Below, piece by piece: positions 7,405-14,663 of a stretch of DNA of 29,556 nucleotides. Under the pieces are notes generated by a model, which saw only the letters and a program-made list of their open reading frames with translations, made no database searches and was not told the origin of the DNA. Each line of letters opens with the position of its first letter. Within the stretch, counting starts at the first letter, position 1. The stretch is from Peptococcaceae bacterium UBA5767 (lineage in GTDB: Bacteria > Bacillota > TC1 > UBA5767). The position numbers and the translations under genes were made by a program. Location of the stretch: NCBI GenBank assembly GCA_002418765.1, contig DIET01000037.1, positions 1 to 29,556 of the forward strand. Direction: 5' to 3'.

Positions 7405-8366
7405 TTCTTGTGACGGGTCATGCTGGGTTTATTGGGTATCATCTGGTAAAGAAGCTCCTTTTTCTAGGGCATGAGGTGGTTGGTCTGGACAACCTAAACG
7501 ATTATTATGATGTGTCGTTGAAGCGTTCTCGGCTTGCTCGTTTGGAGGGCCTGGCGGCGGATATCCGGATGGACCTGGAGGATGGCGAAGGGGTAAAGAG
7601 GGTTTTTGCGCAGTTTAGGCCGGAGGTGGTGATTCACTTGGCCGCCCAAGCGGGGGTGCGCTATTCCCTAGCGCATCCAGACCAGGTGATGCGTGCCAAT
7701 GTCATGGGCATGCTGCATGTGCTGGAGGCGTGTCGGGCGTATCCTCCAAAACATCTTTTGTTTGCTTCTTCCAGTTCGGTCTATGGTGATCAGGGTGGGT
7801 TGCCTTACCGGGTCACCGACAGAACGGATGCGCCGGTGAGCCCTTATGCTGCCAGCAAGAAGGCGGGGGAGGTGATGGCGCATACCTATGCCCATCTGTA
7901 TGGCATTCCCAGTACTGGTCTGCGGTTTTTTACGGTATACGGTCCTATGGGGCGACCGGATATGGCGCCGCATTTGTTTGCGACGGCCATGATGGCGCAC
8001 CGTCCGATTGCTCTTTTTAACCATGGAAAGATGGCCAGGGATTTTACCTATGTGGATGATGTGGTGGAAAGCGTGGTGCGCCTGCTGGAGCATCCGCCTT
8101 CTCTTTTGGGAAATAAGGTGCCGTTTTCTTTGTACAATGTGGGCCGGGGTGAGCCGGTTTCCTTGCTTACCTTCGTGCAGCTTTTGGAGGAGGCACTGGG
8201 GCAGAAGGCCCAGATTACTTTTTACCCGATGCAGCCGGGAGATGTGAAGAAAACCTGGGCGGAGGTTGAGCGTCTTCGAAAAACGATTGATTTTGTCCCG
8301 GAGGTGTCGCTGGCGGAGGGGATTTCTCGTTTTGCGTCCTGGTTTTTGGAGTACTATCATGGTTAA
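7401..8366 (+). CDS. UDP-glucuronate 4-epimerase (CapI/WbpP-like SDR)
   Basis: An extended short-chain dehydrogenase of 321 residues. The NAD-binding GHAGFIG sits at 6-12, the catalytic YxxxK is Tyr149/Lys153 in SPYAASK, and FASSSSVYGD supplies the Ser. LDNLNDYYDVSLKRSRL and AAQAGVRYSLAHP are characteristic of UDP-glucuronate 4-epimerases, which convert UDP-GlcA to UDP-GalA in the cytoplasm; RFFTVYGPMGRPDMA and MARDFTYVDDVVE agree. Start ATG 7401 overlaps the ATP-grasp stop and has AGGAG at 7388-7392, eight bases upstream. A 22-codon upstream extension is a shadow. No UDP-glucose dehydrogenase is visible in the window, so UDP-GlcA must come from elsewhere. Its place in the operon implies that a uronic acid is the substrate of the neighbouring ATP-using enzymes. 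Confidence 0.85.
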   Translation: MILVTGHAGFIGYHLVKKLLFLGHEVVGLDNLNDYYDVSLKRSRLARLEGLAADIRMDLEDGEGVKRVFAQFRPEVVIHLAAQAGVRYSLAHPDQVMRANVMGMLHVLEACRAYPPKHLLFASSSSVYGDQGGLPYRVTDRTDAPVSPYAASKKAGEVMAHTYAHLYGIPSTGLRFFTVYGPMGRPDMAPHLFATAMMAHRPIALFNHGKMARDFTYVDDVVESVVRLLEHPPSLLGNKVPFSLYNVGRGEPVSLLTFVQLLEEALGQKAQITFYPMQPGDVKKTWAEVERLRKTIDFVPEVSLAEGISRFASWFLEYYHG

Positions 8367-9135
8367 GAGGCGCCGGTTGATCCGGCTGTTGTGGACGGGA
8401 GGCTGGGATTCTACGTATCGTCTTTTGCTGTTGTCCAGGGAGGATGTGGTGGTGGAGCCGCATTATCTCTTGGATGAGTCCAGAAAGAGTAGCAAACAGG
8501 AGTTGCGGGCTATGGAAGCCATAACGCGTCTTATAAAAGAGGATCCGAGGACGCGTTTTTTGTTGTTGCCATTGGTGCTGCAAAAGGTGTCAGAAATCGA
8601 GGTGTTGCCCAAGCTGCAGGCAGCTTGGGCGCGCTTGCATGCGTATAGTGGCTTGGGCCGGCAGTATGTCTGGTTGGCTGCGTATGCGAGGCTGGTGTCG
8701 GGGCTGGAGTTTTCTTGTGAGAAGGCGGAAGCGGGGCATGTGATGCAGTTGGTCGAGAAAAGGGGGCGGCTGCGGCAGTGGGAGCAGGGTGTTTTTGCTT
8801 ATCAGCAGCTGGATCCGCAGGCGACTGAACCGGACCTGATGCTGTTGTTGGGAGGATTTTACTTTCCGGTGTCTGTGTATGAACGTCGCAAGAGGGAGAT
8901 GAAGGAGGACTATCTTATGCTGGGGGCGGCCGAGGTGATGCACCTGACTTGGTTTTGTCATCGGCCATATCGAGGGGAGCCGTGTGGTTTGTGTGTTCCT
9001 TGTCGGGATGCTTTGGAGGAGGGGCTCGACTTTCGCTTTACGAGAAGAGGGCTTTTTCGGGCCAGACACCGGTTATTTTTTCGGGGGCTGCGCTGGTTTA
9101 GGAATCGATGGCGCGAAAAAAAAGCGAGGGAGTGA
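8359..9135 (+). CDS. QueC-like PP-loop ATPase with four-Cys zinc motif
   Basis: A 258-residue protein beginning at ATG 8359 inside the end of the epimerase gene, with GGAG at 8347-8350. The N-terminus LIRLLWTGGWDSTYRLLLL carries a PP-loop in which TGGWDST (13-19) replaces the common SGGxDS. Near the C-terminus Cys200, Cys209, Cys212 and Cys215 give C-x8-C-x2-C-x2-C, the zinc arrangement known from QueC, which converts a deazaguanine carboxylate through an adenylate and amide to a nitrile. The middle is not QueC-like, and no queuosine genes are nearby. Within this operon it most likely adenylates a carboxylate, possibly that of a uronic acid, and makes an amide; this is inference. The basic tail (RHRLFFRGLRWFRNRWREKK) suggests membrane or RNA contact. 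Confidence 0.75.
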   Translation: MVKRRRLIRLLWTGGWDSTYRLLLLSREDVVVEPHYLLDESRKSSKQELRAMEAITRLIKEDPRTRFLLLPLVLQKVSEIEVLPKLQAAWARLHAYSGLGRQYVWLAAYARLVSGLEFSCEKAEAGHVMQLVEKRGRLRQWEQGVFAYQQLDPQATEPDLMLLLGGFYFPVSVYERRKREMKEDYLMLGAAEVMHLTWFCHRPYRGEPCGLCVPCRDALEEGLDFRFTRRGLFRARHRLFFRGLRWFRNRWREKKARE

Positions 9136-9144
9136 GAAGGTTCT

Positions 9145-10251
9145 ATGGGATTGTATCGTACGCTGGCGAGGCGCTATTACCGAAGATTGTCGTTTCTCCG
9201 AAGCTGGCTGACCCGGGTAGGGGAATACCAGAATCTGTATAAAAAAAGAAAGAGGATTGCTTCGGTGCGTCTTCATGAGACGCAAAAGAGAAGCATTGAT
9301 GCGTTTTACAAAACGCATTATGGTAAACGCATCCCTTATGGCTGGCATCGTTTGTACCAGAGTTATACGGGGGTGTTTCGGGAGGATTATTTTCCGGAGA
9401 TTTTGTTTTCGACGCGTCTGGAGATGATGTTCAATCCTATGGCACAGGCTTTGGTGCTGGGGGACAAGAATCTGTTGCCTCTTTTGGTGGAGGGTCTTTC
9501 GGATGTTCGTTGTCCGAAGACCTATTTGTCTTGTGTGGGTGGTATCTATTTGTCTGGTGAGGGAAGGCTTCTTTCTCGGGAAGAGGCAGTTTTGTCCCTT
9601 TATGACCGGGGATGGGTGGTGGTGAAGAAGTCGCTGGGATCTGGGTCTGGTCGTGATGTGCGGCTTTGTGAGGTCGTGGGGAGCGTGGACAAAAAAAGCG
9701 GCTTGACGATTCGGGAGATTCTCCGGGAGATGGGGGATCAGTTTGTGGTGCAGGAGAAGGTCTTGCCGCATCCAGTCTTGGAAGCGTTGTATCCGCATGC
9801 GCTCAATACGTTTCGGGTTTGCACGTATCTGGTGGAAGATACGGTGCAGGCTGCCCCTCTTGTGTTGAAGCTGGGCCGGGGAGGTATGGATGTGGACAAT
9901 ATGCATGCCGGGGGCCTGGGGATCGGGGTGAGTGAGGAGGGCTTTTTGTATGAGGCGGCTTTTTCGGAGCAGGGTGAGCGCTTTTTGGCTCATCCGGATA
10001 CGGGTGTACTTTTTTCTGGTGTCAGGGTGCCGCAGGTGCCGGATGTGATTCAGGCGGCCAAGGCGTTGCACCGGCGTATTCCCCAGCTCCAGATGTTGTC
10101 TCTGGATATGACCATTGACCATCTGGGCCAGGTGGTGGTGATTGAGTTAAATACACTGGGGCAGAGTGTGTGGTTGTCTCAGATGACTACGGGGCTTCCT
10201 TTTTTTGGGGTGCATACGCCGTATATGCTGCGTCGCATGCGTAAGACCTGA
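9145..10251 (+). CDS. Sugar-transfer-associated ATP-grasp protein (ATPgrasp_ST type)
   Basis: A 368-residue ATP-grasp protein distinct from the one at 6283. Lys161-Lys162 and the loop GSGSG (165-169) bind ATP. QEKVLPHPVLEALYPHALNT then FRVCTYL (203-228) with Arg224, LKLGRGGMDVDNMHAGGLGI (241-260), Asp321 in LSLDMTIDHLGQ and Glu334-x-Asn336 in VIELNTLG complete the fold, so unlike its neighbour it keeps the Glu-x-Asn metal ligands. This matches the family named for occurrence with sugar transferases (Pfam ATPgrasp_ST). Those proteins are thought to ligate an amine or amino acid to a carbohydrate or carrier, but activity is poorly established. AGAAGG at 9135-9140 precedes ATG 9145. It is the last gene of the operon and is followed by a terminator. 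Confidence 0.82.
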   Translation: MGLYRTLARRYYRRLSFLRSWLTRVGEYQNLYKKRKRIASVRLHETQKRSIDAFYKTHYGKRIPYGWHRLYQSYTGVFREDYFPEILFSTRLEMMFNPMAQALVLGDKNLLPLLVEGLSDVRCPKTYLSCVGGIYLSGEGRLLSREEAVLSLYDRGWVVVKKSLGSGSGRDVRLCEVVGSVDKKSGLTIREILREMGDQFVVQEKVLPHPVLEALYPHALNTFRVCTYLVEDTVQAAPLVLKLGRGGMDVDNMHAGGLGIGVSEEGFLYEAAFSEQGERFLAHPDTGVLFSGVRVPQVPDVIQAAKALHRRIPQLQMLSLDMTIDHLGQVVVIELNTLGQSVWLSQMTTGLPFFGVHTPYMLRRMRKT

Positions 10252-10263
10252 AGGATACCAGAC

Positions 10264-10312
10264 AGACGCCGGGGATAAACGGGTTTAGACCTATCGGGGC
10301 GCGTCTTTTTTT
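10264..10312 (+). terminator. Probable rho-independent terminator
   Basis: AGACGC (10264-10269) pairs with GCGTCT (10301-10306). Inside, GATA pairs with TATC across an internal loop, and a run of seven T ends at 10312. It follows the second ATP-grasp gene by 13 bases. The stem is interrupted, so confidence is moderate. Confidence 0.55.
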
Positions 10313-10320
10313 GCTATAAT
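10312..10320 (+). promoter_or_regulatory. Extended -10 promoter candidate (TGCTATAAT)
   Basis: TGCTATAAT directly follows the T-run of the preceding terminator. No -35 is evident. It would begin transcription near 10327, about 50 bases before the CobW-type gene, giving it an independent transcript. Confidence 0.5.
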
Positions 10321-10380
10321 GAACATCAAATGGGCGTAGGAGCAAGGTGCTTTTTTGCGTCGCGGAAATGAGGCGAACAG

Positions 10381-11352
10381 ATGAAGGAAACGGTGTTTTT
10401 GTATTTTATTACGGGGTTTTTGGGCAGCGGGAAAACAACGTTTTTGAAGGAGATTTTGGGTATGCTTCCCCGGGAGAAGGTGGGGCTTATCGTCAATGAG
10501 TTTGGCCAGGTCAATGTGGATGGGGAGATCATCAAGACGGATACGGGGTTTGAGGTGGTGGAGATCAACAATGGCCAGATTTTTTGTGGTTGTGTGAGTG
10601 GGGATTTTGTCAATGCCATCACGGAGAGTTTGAAGCTTCCGATTCGACATCTGATCGTGGAGACGTCGGGCATGGCCAATCCGTATAATATTCAGGATAT
10701 TTTACGCAATGTGAGCAACCGGGCGACGGAGGATTATGCGTATAAGGGCATGATCTGTTTGGTGGATCCTACCAATGTGCTGGTTTTGGTGGAGACCTTG
10801 AATGCGGCCAGAGAGCAGATTGCCAGGAGTGATTTTGTGCTTATCAATAAGGCGGACCTGGTGAGTCCTGTGGTCCTCAAAGAGGTGGAGGCTTTGGTGC
10901 GTTCGTTGAATGATCGGGCGCCGGTGCTGATTACCTCGTTTGGCCGGATGGATGAGGAGGCGTTTCTTTCTTTTTTGGCGGGATCGAAGACGGTGTTTTC
11001 TGGCTCGGTGCCGAAAATCGAACAGACCATGAAGCGTCCGCTTACGTACCTTCTGCAGGGTTCAAGCCGGATGCCGTATGCATCGCTTATGTCTTTTTGT
11101 GATGCTGCGTCTTTGCTTTCGTTTCGTATCAAAGGGTATGCGTGGACGGAGCAGGGGGTCTTTTTGGTGGATGGGCTGGATGCTTCTGTTGCTTATAAAC
11201 CGACCTTAAAAGCCATGGATGGGTTTCAGGTGGTTTTGATTTCAGCGAAGGGGGATATCAAGGAAGAGTTGAACAGACTATTTGCTGATCTGGTGGGTCT
11301 CCCGGTAATCCTTTCGGAGCGGGGCAAGGAGTATTGGGGCGAGACATCTTGA
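10381..11352 (+). CDS. CobW/HypB/UreG-family GTP-binding protein
   Basis: A 323-residue P-loop GTPase. Walker A is GFLGSGKTT at 12-20, followed by VGLIVNEFGQVNVDGEII, the usual second strand and switch region. VETSGMANP and the NKADL motif for guanine specificity are present. Instead of the common metal-binding CxCC it has FCGCVSGDF (Cys69, Cys71), a two-cysteine variant. The C-terminal region (SFRIKGYAWTEQGVFLVDG) resembles the CobW C-terminal domain. Such proteins act as metallochaperones or insertases for nickel, zinc, cobalt or cobamide enzymes; the client is not identifiable. GAGG at 10370-10373 lies seven bases before the ATG. It probably has no functional link to the glycan operons. 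Confidence 0.88.
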   Translation: MKETVFLYFITGFLGSGKTTFLKEILGMLPREKVGLIVNEFGQVNVDGEIIKTDTGFEVVEINNGQIFCGCVSGDFVNAITESLKLPIRHLIVETSGMANPYNIQDILRNVSNRATEDYAYKGMICLVDPTNVLVLVETLNAAREQIARSDFVLINKADLVSPVVLKEVEALVRSLNDRAPVLITSFGRMDEEAFLSFLAGSKTVFSGSVPKIEQTMKRPLTYLLQGSSRMPYASLMSFCDAASLLSFRIKGYAWTEQGVFLVDGLDASVAYKPTLKAMDGFQVVLISAKGDIKEELNRLFADLVGLPVILSERGKEYWGETS

Positions 11353-11433
11353 GGTTTTTGTTGTTCGTTGAGAGGCCATTTTGTTCTTGCACTATTATTT
11401 TTGGTAAGATATGATGTACAGGAGGTTTGGCGC

Positions 11434-12381
11434 ATGCTGGATACCATGGTAGGCGAATATTGGCTGTTGGATCTGGTGTGGTATTTTGTCATCAGTGCTT
11501 TTCTTGGTTGGCTGGTGGAGGTGGTTTACCAGTGGATCAAGGTGGGTCACTTTGTGAACCGGGGGTTTTTGTTGGGTCCGTTTTGCCCCATTTATGGTTT
11601 TGGGGTCGTGATGATCTTGCTTGGGACTTCTTTTGCGGGTCTGGTGGACATGTCGCTTACTTTTTTTCTTTTTTTTCGGTTGTTTGTGTTGGTGGTGTTT
11701 CTTTCGACGTTGCTGGAGTTTGTGGTGGGTGCGTTGTTGATGCTTTTTTTTGGTCAGCGCTGGTGGGACTATTCGCATCTTAGGTACAACATCAAGGGAT
11801 TCATTTCGCTTCGCTTTTCGTTGTATTGGGGGTTGGGTGGTAGTTTGTTCTATCTGATGCTGGATGGACTGGCGCTGAACAGAGGTCTTTTTCTTCCTCG
11901 GCCCTTGTTTGAATATTTGACCATAGGGATGCTTGTTTATCTGGTGGCGGATGTAACAAAGAGTGTGGATCTGGCGATTCGTTTGCGCTGGTTTGCTTCG
12001 GAACTGTATGAGGCGGCGCGTGATTTGAAGGAACGCCTGGAGGATGTGGCGGAGATTGATCTGGATTTTTTGCGGGTGGAGGCGTTGATCCGCAAAGGGC
12101 AGCTCAATGAGTTTGTGGATGAGTTTTTTGAGCGTTTTTCCAAGCTTGCCAAGGAGCAAAGGGTGTTGATTAGCCGGGCGATGGTGCGCTATGATGCGCT
12201 TTTATCCAGTAGCCGGGTATTGCAGTTTAGACATATTTTTCATGCGTTTCCCTCGATTCGGGATATTCGGTATGCGGGTATTTTGGATGTCTTGCGGGAG
12301 CGGATGAACGGGGTGGTGCACCGAAACGGCAAATCCTCATGGCCAGAGAAGCCTGAGGATGATCCGAATGAGGATGTTTGA
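11434..12381 (+). CDS. ABC_trans_CmpB-family membrane protein (putative ABC transporter permease)
   Basis: 315 residues from ATG 11434, eight bases after AGGAGG (11420-11425); the 22-codon upstream extension is not supported. The N-terminal half has about five hydrophobic segments, with the family hallmark FLGWLVEVVYQWIKVGHFVN followed by RGFLLGPFCPIYGFG at residues 20-55. The C-terminal half (from about 195) is a charged, helical cytoplasmic tail with EAARDLKERLEDVAEIDLDF. The family is annotated as a putative ABC transporter permease, but solid functional evidence is lacking. It follows the CobW gene by 81 bases and may be co-transcribed. Confidence 0.82.
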   Translation: MLDTMVGEYWLLDLVWYFVISAFLGWLVEVVYQWIKVGHFVNRGFLLGPFCPIYGFGVVMILLGTSFAGLVDMSLTFFLFFRLFVLVVFLSTLLEFVVGALLMLFFGQRWWDYSHLRYNIKGFISLRFSLYWGLGGSLFYLMLDGLALNRGLFLPRPLFEYLTIGMLVYLVADVTKSVDLAIRLRWFASELYEAARDLKERLEDVAEIDLDFLRVEALIRKGQLNEFVDEFFERFSKLAKEQRVLISRAMVRYDALLSSSRVLQFRHIFHAFPSIRDIRYAGILDVLRERMNGVVHRNGKSSWPEKPEDDPNEDV

Positions 12382-12428
12382 TGGATATTCTGGTTGTTTA
12401 TCGGTAGGAGTAAAGGGGGGGAGCTTGG

Positions 12429-12770
12429 ATGAAGCCTATTGTAGGTCGGTTGGAGGATGTAAAAAGCATATTGATGCAGGGTGAGGATTTAAAGCATACT
12501 TCGATGCGGCGGTTGTTGGGCCCGGAGGATGGTTTTTCTGGTTATGCGATGCGTGTTTTTACGGTGCAGCCGGATGGTTTTACGCCGCAGCATACCCACG
12601 ATTGGCCCCACATCAATTTGGTGGTGTCTGGTGAGGGGACGTTGCAGACGGGGGAGTATTTTACGCCTATTGAGCAGGGCTCGTATGCGTATGTGCCTCC
12701 TGGAATGCTGCATCAGTTTCGCAATACGGGTCGTGAACCGTTGGTTTTTATGTGTATCGTGCCGGAGTAG
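12429..12770 (+). CDS. Small single-domain cupin protein
   Basis: A 113-residue beta-barrel. Motif 1 is QHTHDWPHINLVVSGEG, with His55 and His57 as metal ligands and His61 in place of the usual Glu. Motif 2 is YVPPGMLHQFRN with His95. This is enough for a mononuclear metal site, typical of small cupins that isomerise, decarboxylate or sense small molecules. The start ATG 12429 has AAGGGGGGAG just upstream. It is the last clear gene of the high-GC half; the sequence after its stop changes character. No substrate can be proposed. Confidence 0.85.
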   Translation: MKPIVGRLEDVKSILMQGEDLKHTSMRRLLGPEDGFSGYAMRVFTVQPDGFTPQHTHDWPHINLVVSGEGTLQTGEYFTPIEQGSYAYVPPGMLHQFRNTGREPLVFMCIVPE

Positions 12771-12871
12771 GATGGATAAAGCGTAAGATATTTCTTTTCC
12801 TAGCAATGGTATTTCTTTGTTTGGGGAGGCAGGGGGATGCTTAAAAAGCGGCAAGTGTTGGTGCCATGGGA

Positions 12872-12909
12872 AGCCTAGGGTAACCCAATGGGTTGGATTG
12901 CCTTAGGCT
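12872..12909. other. Strong two-part stem-loop
   Basis: A nine-base outer stem (12872-12880 with 12901-12909, one G-U pair) encloses an inner hairpin AACCC-AAT-GGGTT (12882-12894). No U-run follows, so this is not a standard terminator. It may be a structured RNA, an attachment-site-like element or a repeat end at the junction. No known family was recognised. Confidence 0.5.
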
Positions 12910-13147
12910 GAATGGAACATAATCAAGTTATTTATTGCTGGCGGGGCAGTCTACAGATCATGGTGGACGGGCCTCTTTATTTTTTGTCTCTTTTCAATGA
13001 ACTTCATCACGAGGAAGTAAAGCGTTTTAGAGAGCATACCGTAAGGTACAAGGCTACCAAGGGACGGGACAGTTTTTGGTTGAGATTGTGTTCGGGGCTT
13101 TTTGTATAAAAGGGTAGCTGAAATGGTTGTAAAATACTCTGTTTTAG

Positions 13148-13168
13148 AAGAAAGCAAGCGGCTTTTTT
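13148..13168 (+). terminator. Weak terminator-like hairpin
   Basis: AAGAAAGC (13148-13155) pairs with GCTTTTTT (13161-13168), one G-U pair, around a five-base loop. GC content of the stem is low and the U-tract is part of the stem, so termination strength is doubtful. Confidence 0.35.
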
Positions 13169-13203
13169 AGCGAAGTATCTTCTGATTTACTCATAAGGAA
13201 TGG

Positions 13204-13899
13204 TTGAGAAATCGAAATACTATTGAGTTTTTAGGCATATGGGAGAAACTCAACAACCCAGATTTTAATGTCATCGAATTCGAGTACATTCAAAGTCAAG
13301 CAGGACTAAATAGCTTTCTCACATCTAAAAATTGGATTGAATCAACAAATTCCGTTGGCCTTGTTTCAAAAGCTGGAAGATACGGTGGAACATATGCTCA
13401 TAAAGACATTGCCTTTGAGTTTGCATCGTGGGTATCCGTTGAATTTAAGTTGTATCTAATAAAGGGATTCCAAAGACTAAAAGACCAAGAACAAGGTCAA
13501 TTGGACTGGAATATCAGAAGGAATTTGACAAAGATTAACTACCGAATCCATACAGATGCAATTCAAGAAAATCTCTTATCAAAAGAGTTAAGCGGTAAAG
13601 AAAAGAGTATAATTTATGCATCTGAAGCAGATGTGCTTAATATGGCTTTGTTTGGAATGACAGCAAAGACATGGCCAGAGAATAATCCAGATAGGAATGG
13701 GAATATAAGAGAATATGCTAACGTATCTCAATTCGTGTGCTTATCAAACCTTGAGAGTTTAAATGCAGTTTTGAGTAATGATGGATTAGAAGAGAGTCAA
13801 AGGCTAGAAAAGTTAAATAAAATTGCCATAAGTCAGATGAAAATTCTCGTTGATGATGGGGATGAGTATCTAGCTATAGGGACGAAAGAAGATAAATAA
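13204..13899 (+). pseudogene. KilA-N domain protein, 5'-truncated
   Basis: The frame encodes the second half of a KilA-N DNA-binding domain: NRNTIEFLGIWEKLNNPDF, then AGLNSF, then KAGRYGGTYAHKDIAFEFAS followed by VEFKLYLIKGFQRLK. A C-terminal region follows to residue 231. Intact relatives carry about 40 more residues before the WLRNRNT segment; here the frame upstream closes at TGA 13183-13185 and shows no KilA-N similarity. The first usable codon, TTG 13204, is actually the Leu of that WLRN segment, with AAGGA at 13195-13199, so residual translation is possible. KilA-N proteins are common in phages and islands. The truncation coincides with the base-composition boundary, suggesting recombination cut into this gene. 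Confidence 0.72.
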
Positions 13900-13917
13900 T
13901 GACTAACAAATCAACGA

Positions 13918-13967
13918 TTAGGAATTTCCTAAAGGTTCAATAGTGATGAGTTATGTTTCTGCATAAC
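13918..13967. promoter_or_regulatory. Two palindromes upstream of the prepilin gene
   Basis: TTAGGAATTTCCTAA at 13918-13932 is a perfect 7+7 palindrome about a central T. GTTATG (13950-13955) pairs with CATAAC (13962-13967) around six bases, only a few bases before the AAGGTGAT ribosome-binding site. The first could be an operator; the second could be a short terminator-like or translation-modulating hairpin in the leader. Confidence 0.35.
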
Positions 13968-13984
13968 CTCTTAAGGTGATCACA

Positions 13985-14344
13985 CTGAATAAAAAATCTG
14001 ATGGTTTTACTTTAGTAGAATTAATAATTGTGATAGCAATACTTGGAATCATTGCAGCAATAGCTGTTCCAAGAATTGCTGGATTTAAGAGCATGGCTGA
14101 AGAAAGTGTATGTGCAGCCAATCGGGAAACTGTAGAAAGAATGTATTTAGCTTTTCTGGTTGAAAAGGATATTGAACATGAGGATAGTATCTTTAATCAA
14201 TTTCTTATAGAAAATTTCAAAGGGGTATGCCCAACTGGTGGCGTGATCAGTTATGAAGAAGGAAAAGTAAAGTGCAGTATGCATGAAGATGAAAGTAAGG
14301 GTGGTGAAGATAAGTCACCTGGAGAGGAAGTGCCTTGGTTGTGA
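13985..14344 (+). CDS. Orphan type IV prepilin/pseudopilin
   Basis: A 119-residue prepilin. The leader (M)NKKSDG is followed by FTLVELIIVIAILGIIAAIA, giving a classic prepilin peptidase site between Gly7 and Phe8, Glu at +5 and a single N-terminal membrane helix. The mature part has two Cys (FKGVCPTGG and KCSMHED) that may form a disulfide, and ends with an acidic tail (GGEDKSPGEEVPWL). The start is probably CTG 13985, six bases after AAGGTG (13973-13978); GTG 13976 overlaps that ribosome-binding site and would add three residues. No pilus assembly, peptidase or ATPase genes are nearby, so it would rely on machinery elsewhere or be a stray copy. Confidence 0.75.
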   Translation: MNKKSDGFTLVELIIVIAILGIIAAIAVPRIAGFKSMAEESVCAANRETVERMYLAFLVEKDIEHEDSIFNQFLIENFKGVCPTGGVISYEEGKVKCSMHEDESKGGEDKSPGEEVPWL

Positions 14345-14436
14345 TGTTGTAATTAAGTTAAAAAGATAATTACAGGCTTGAACCAAGTGATACCAATAGA
14401 TATAAGGATTTTGTAATCATGTAATTACGAATTTGG

Positions 14437-14475
14437 AAAACTTTCTGATTAGATGGATATGTCGACGTGAGTATG
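14437..14475 (+). repeat. Dispersed repeat, copy 1
   Basis: Thirty-nine bases containing GTCGACGTGAGTATG at the 3' side. They match copy 4 (15965-16003) at 33 of 39 positions, mostly with transition differences, so the two share recent ancestry. Confidence 0.75.
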
Positions 14476-14578
14476 CCCTTGCGATAAACACCATATGTTG
14501 TGGTCAGAAACAAAAAAACGACAACAAACACTATTTATAGATTAGTCCTTTCATCATAGTCTTATCAAAGGTGATACG

Positions 14579-14614
14579 AATTGGATAAAAATCGAGTGAG
14601 TATGAGTAAAGGAC
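14579..14614 (+). repeat. Dispersed repeat, copy 2 (degenerate)
   Basis: AATTGGATAAAAATCGAGTG then AGTATGAGTAAAGGAC keeps the ATTGGAT start and GTGAGTATG core but lacks the central CGAC. It is a decayed copy. Confidence 0.5.
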
Positions 14615-14663
14615 AAGTAAAAATCGACAAATACAAGATGCTGAGGTAGTGAAATCAAGGCAT

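Larger units (their letters stand above)
12771..13203. other. Gene-poor junction between the two halves
   Basis: No gene with support in 433 bases. From 12776 an open frame of 22 codons reads IKRKIFLFLAMVFLCLGRQ and stops at 12842-12844; it looks like a signal peptide or membrane anchor without a normal start or body, possibly the remnant of a secreted protein. A 65-codon frame at 12912-13109 has no ribosome-binding site and no recognisable domain. The stretch contains the stem-loop at 12872-12909 and a weak terminator at 13148-13168. Composition changes from G+T-rich to A+T-rich across it. Confidence 0.5.

Noticed and set aside
11387..11415. Promoter TTGCAC-17-TATGAT before the CmpB-type gene
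   Set aside because: Transcription would start inside the ribosome-binding site (11420-11425), and the -35 matches only three bases.
12837..12878. 13-codon frame MLKKRQVLVPWEA behind a GGAGG
   Set aside because: Too short to support and its end runs into the stem-loop at 12872.
12912..13109. 65-codon open frame
   Set aside because: No ribosome-binding site, no domain, and it lies in the decayed junction.
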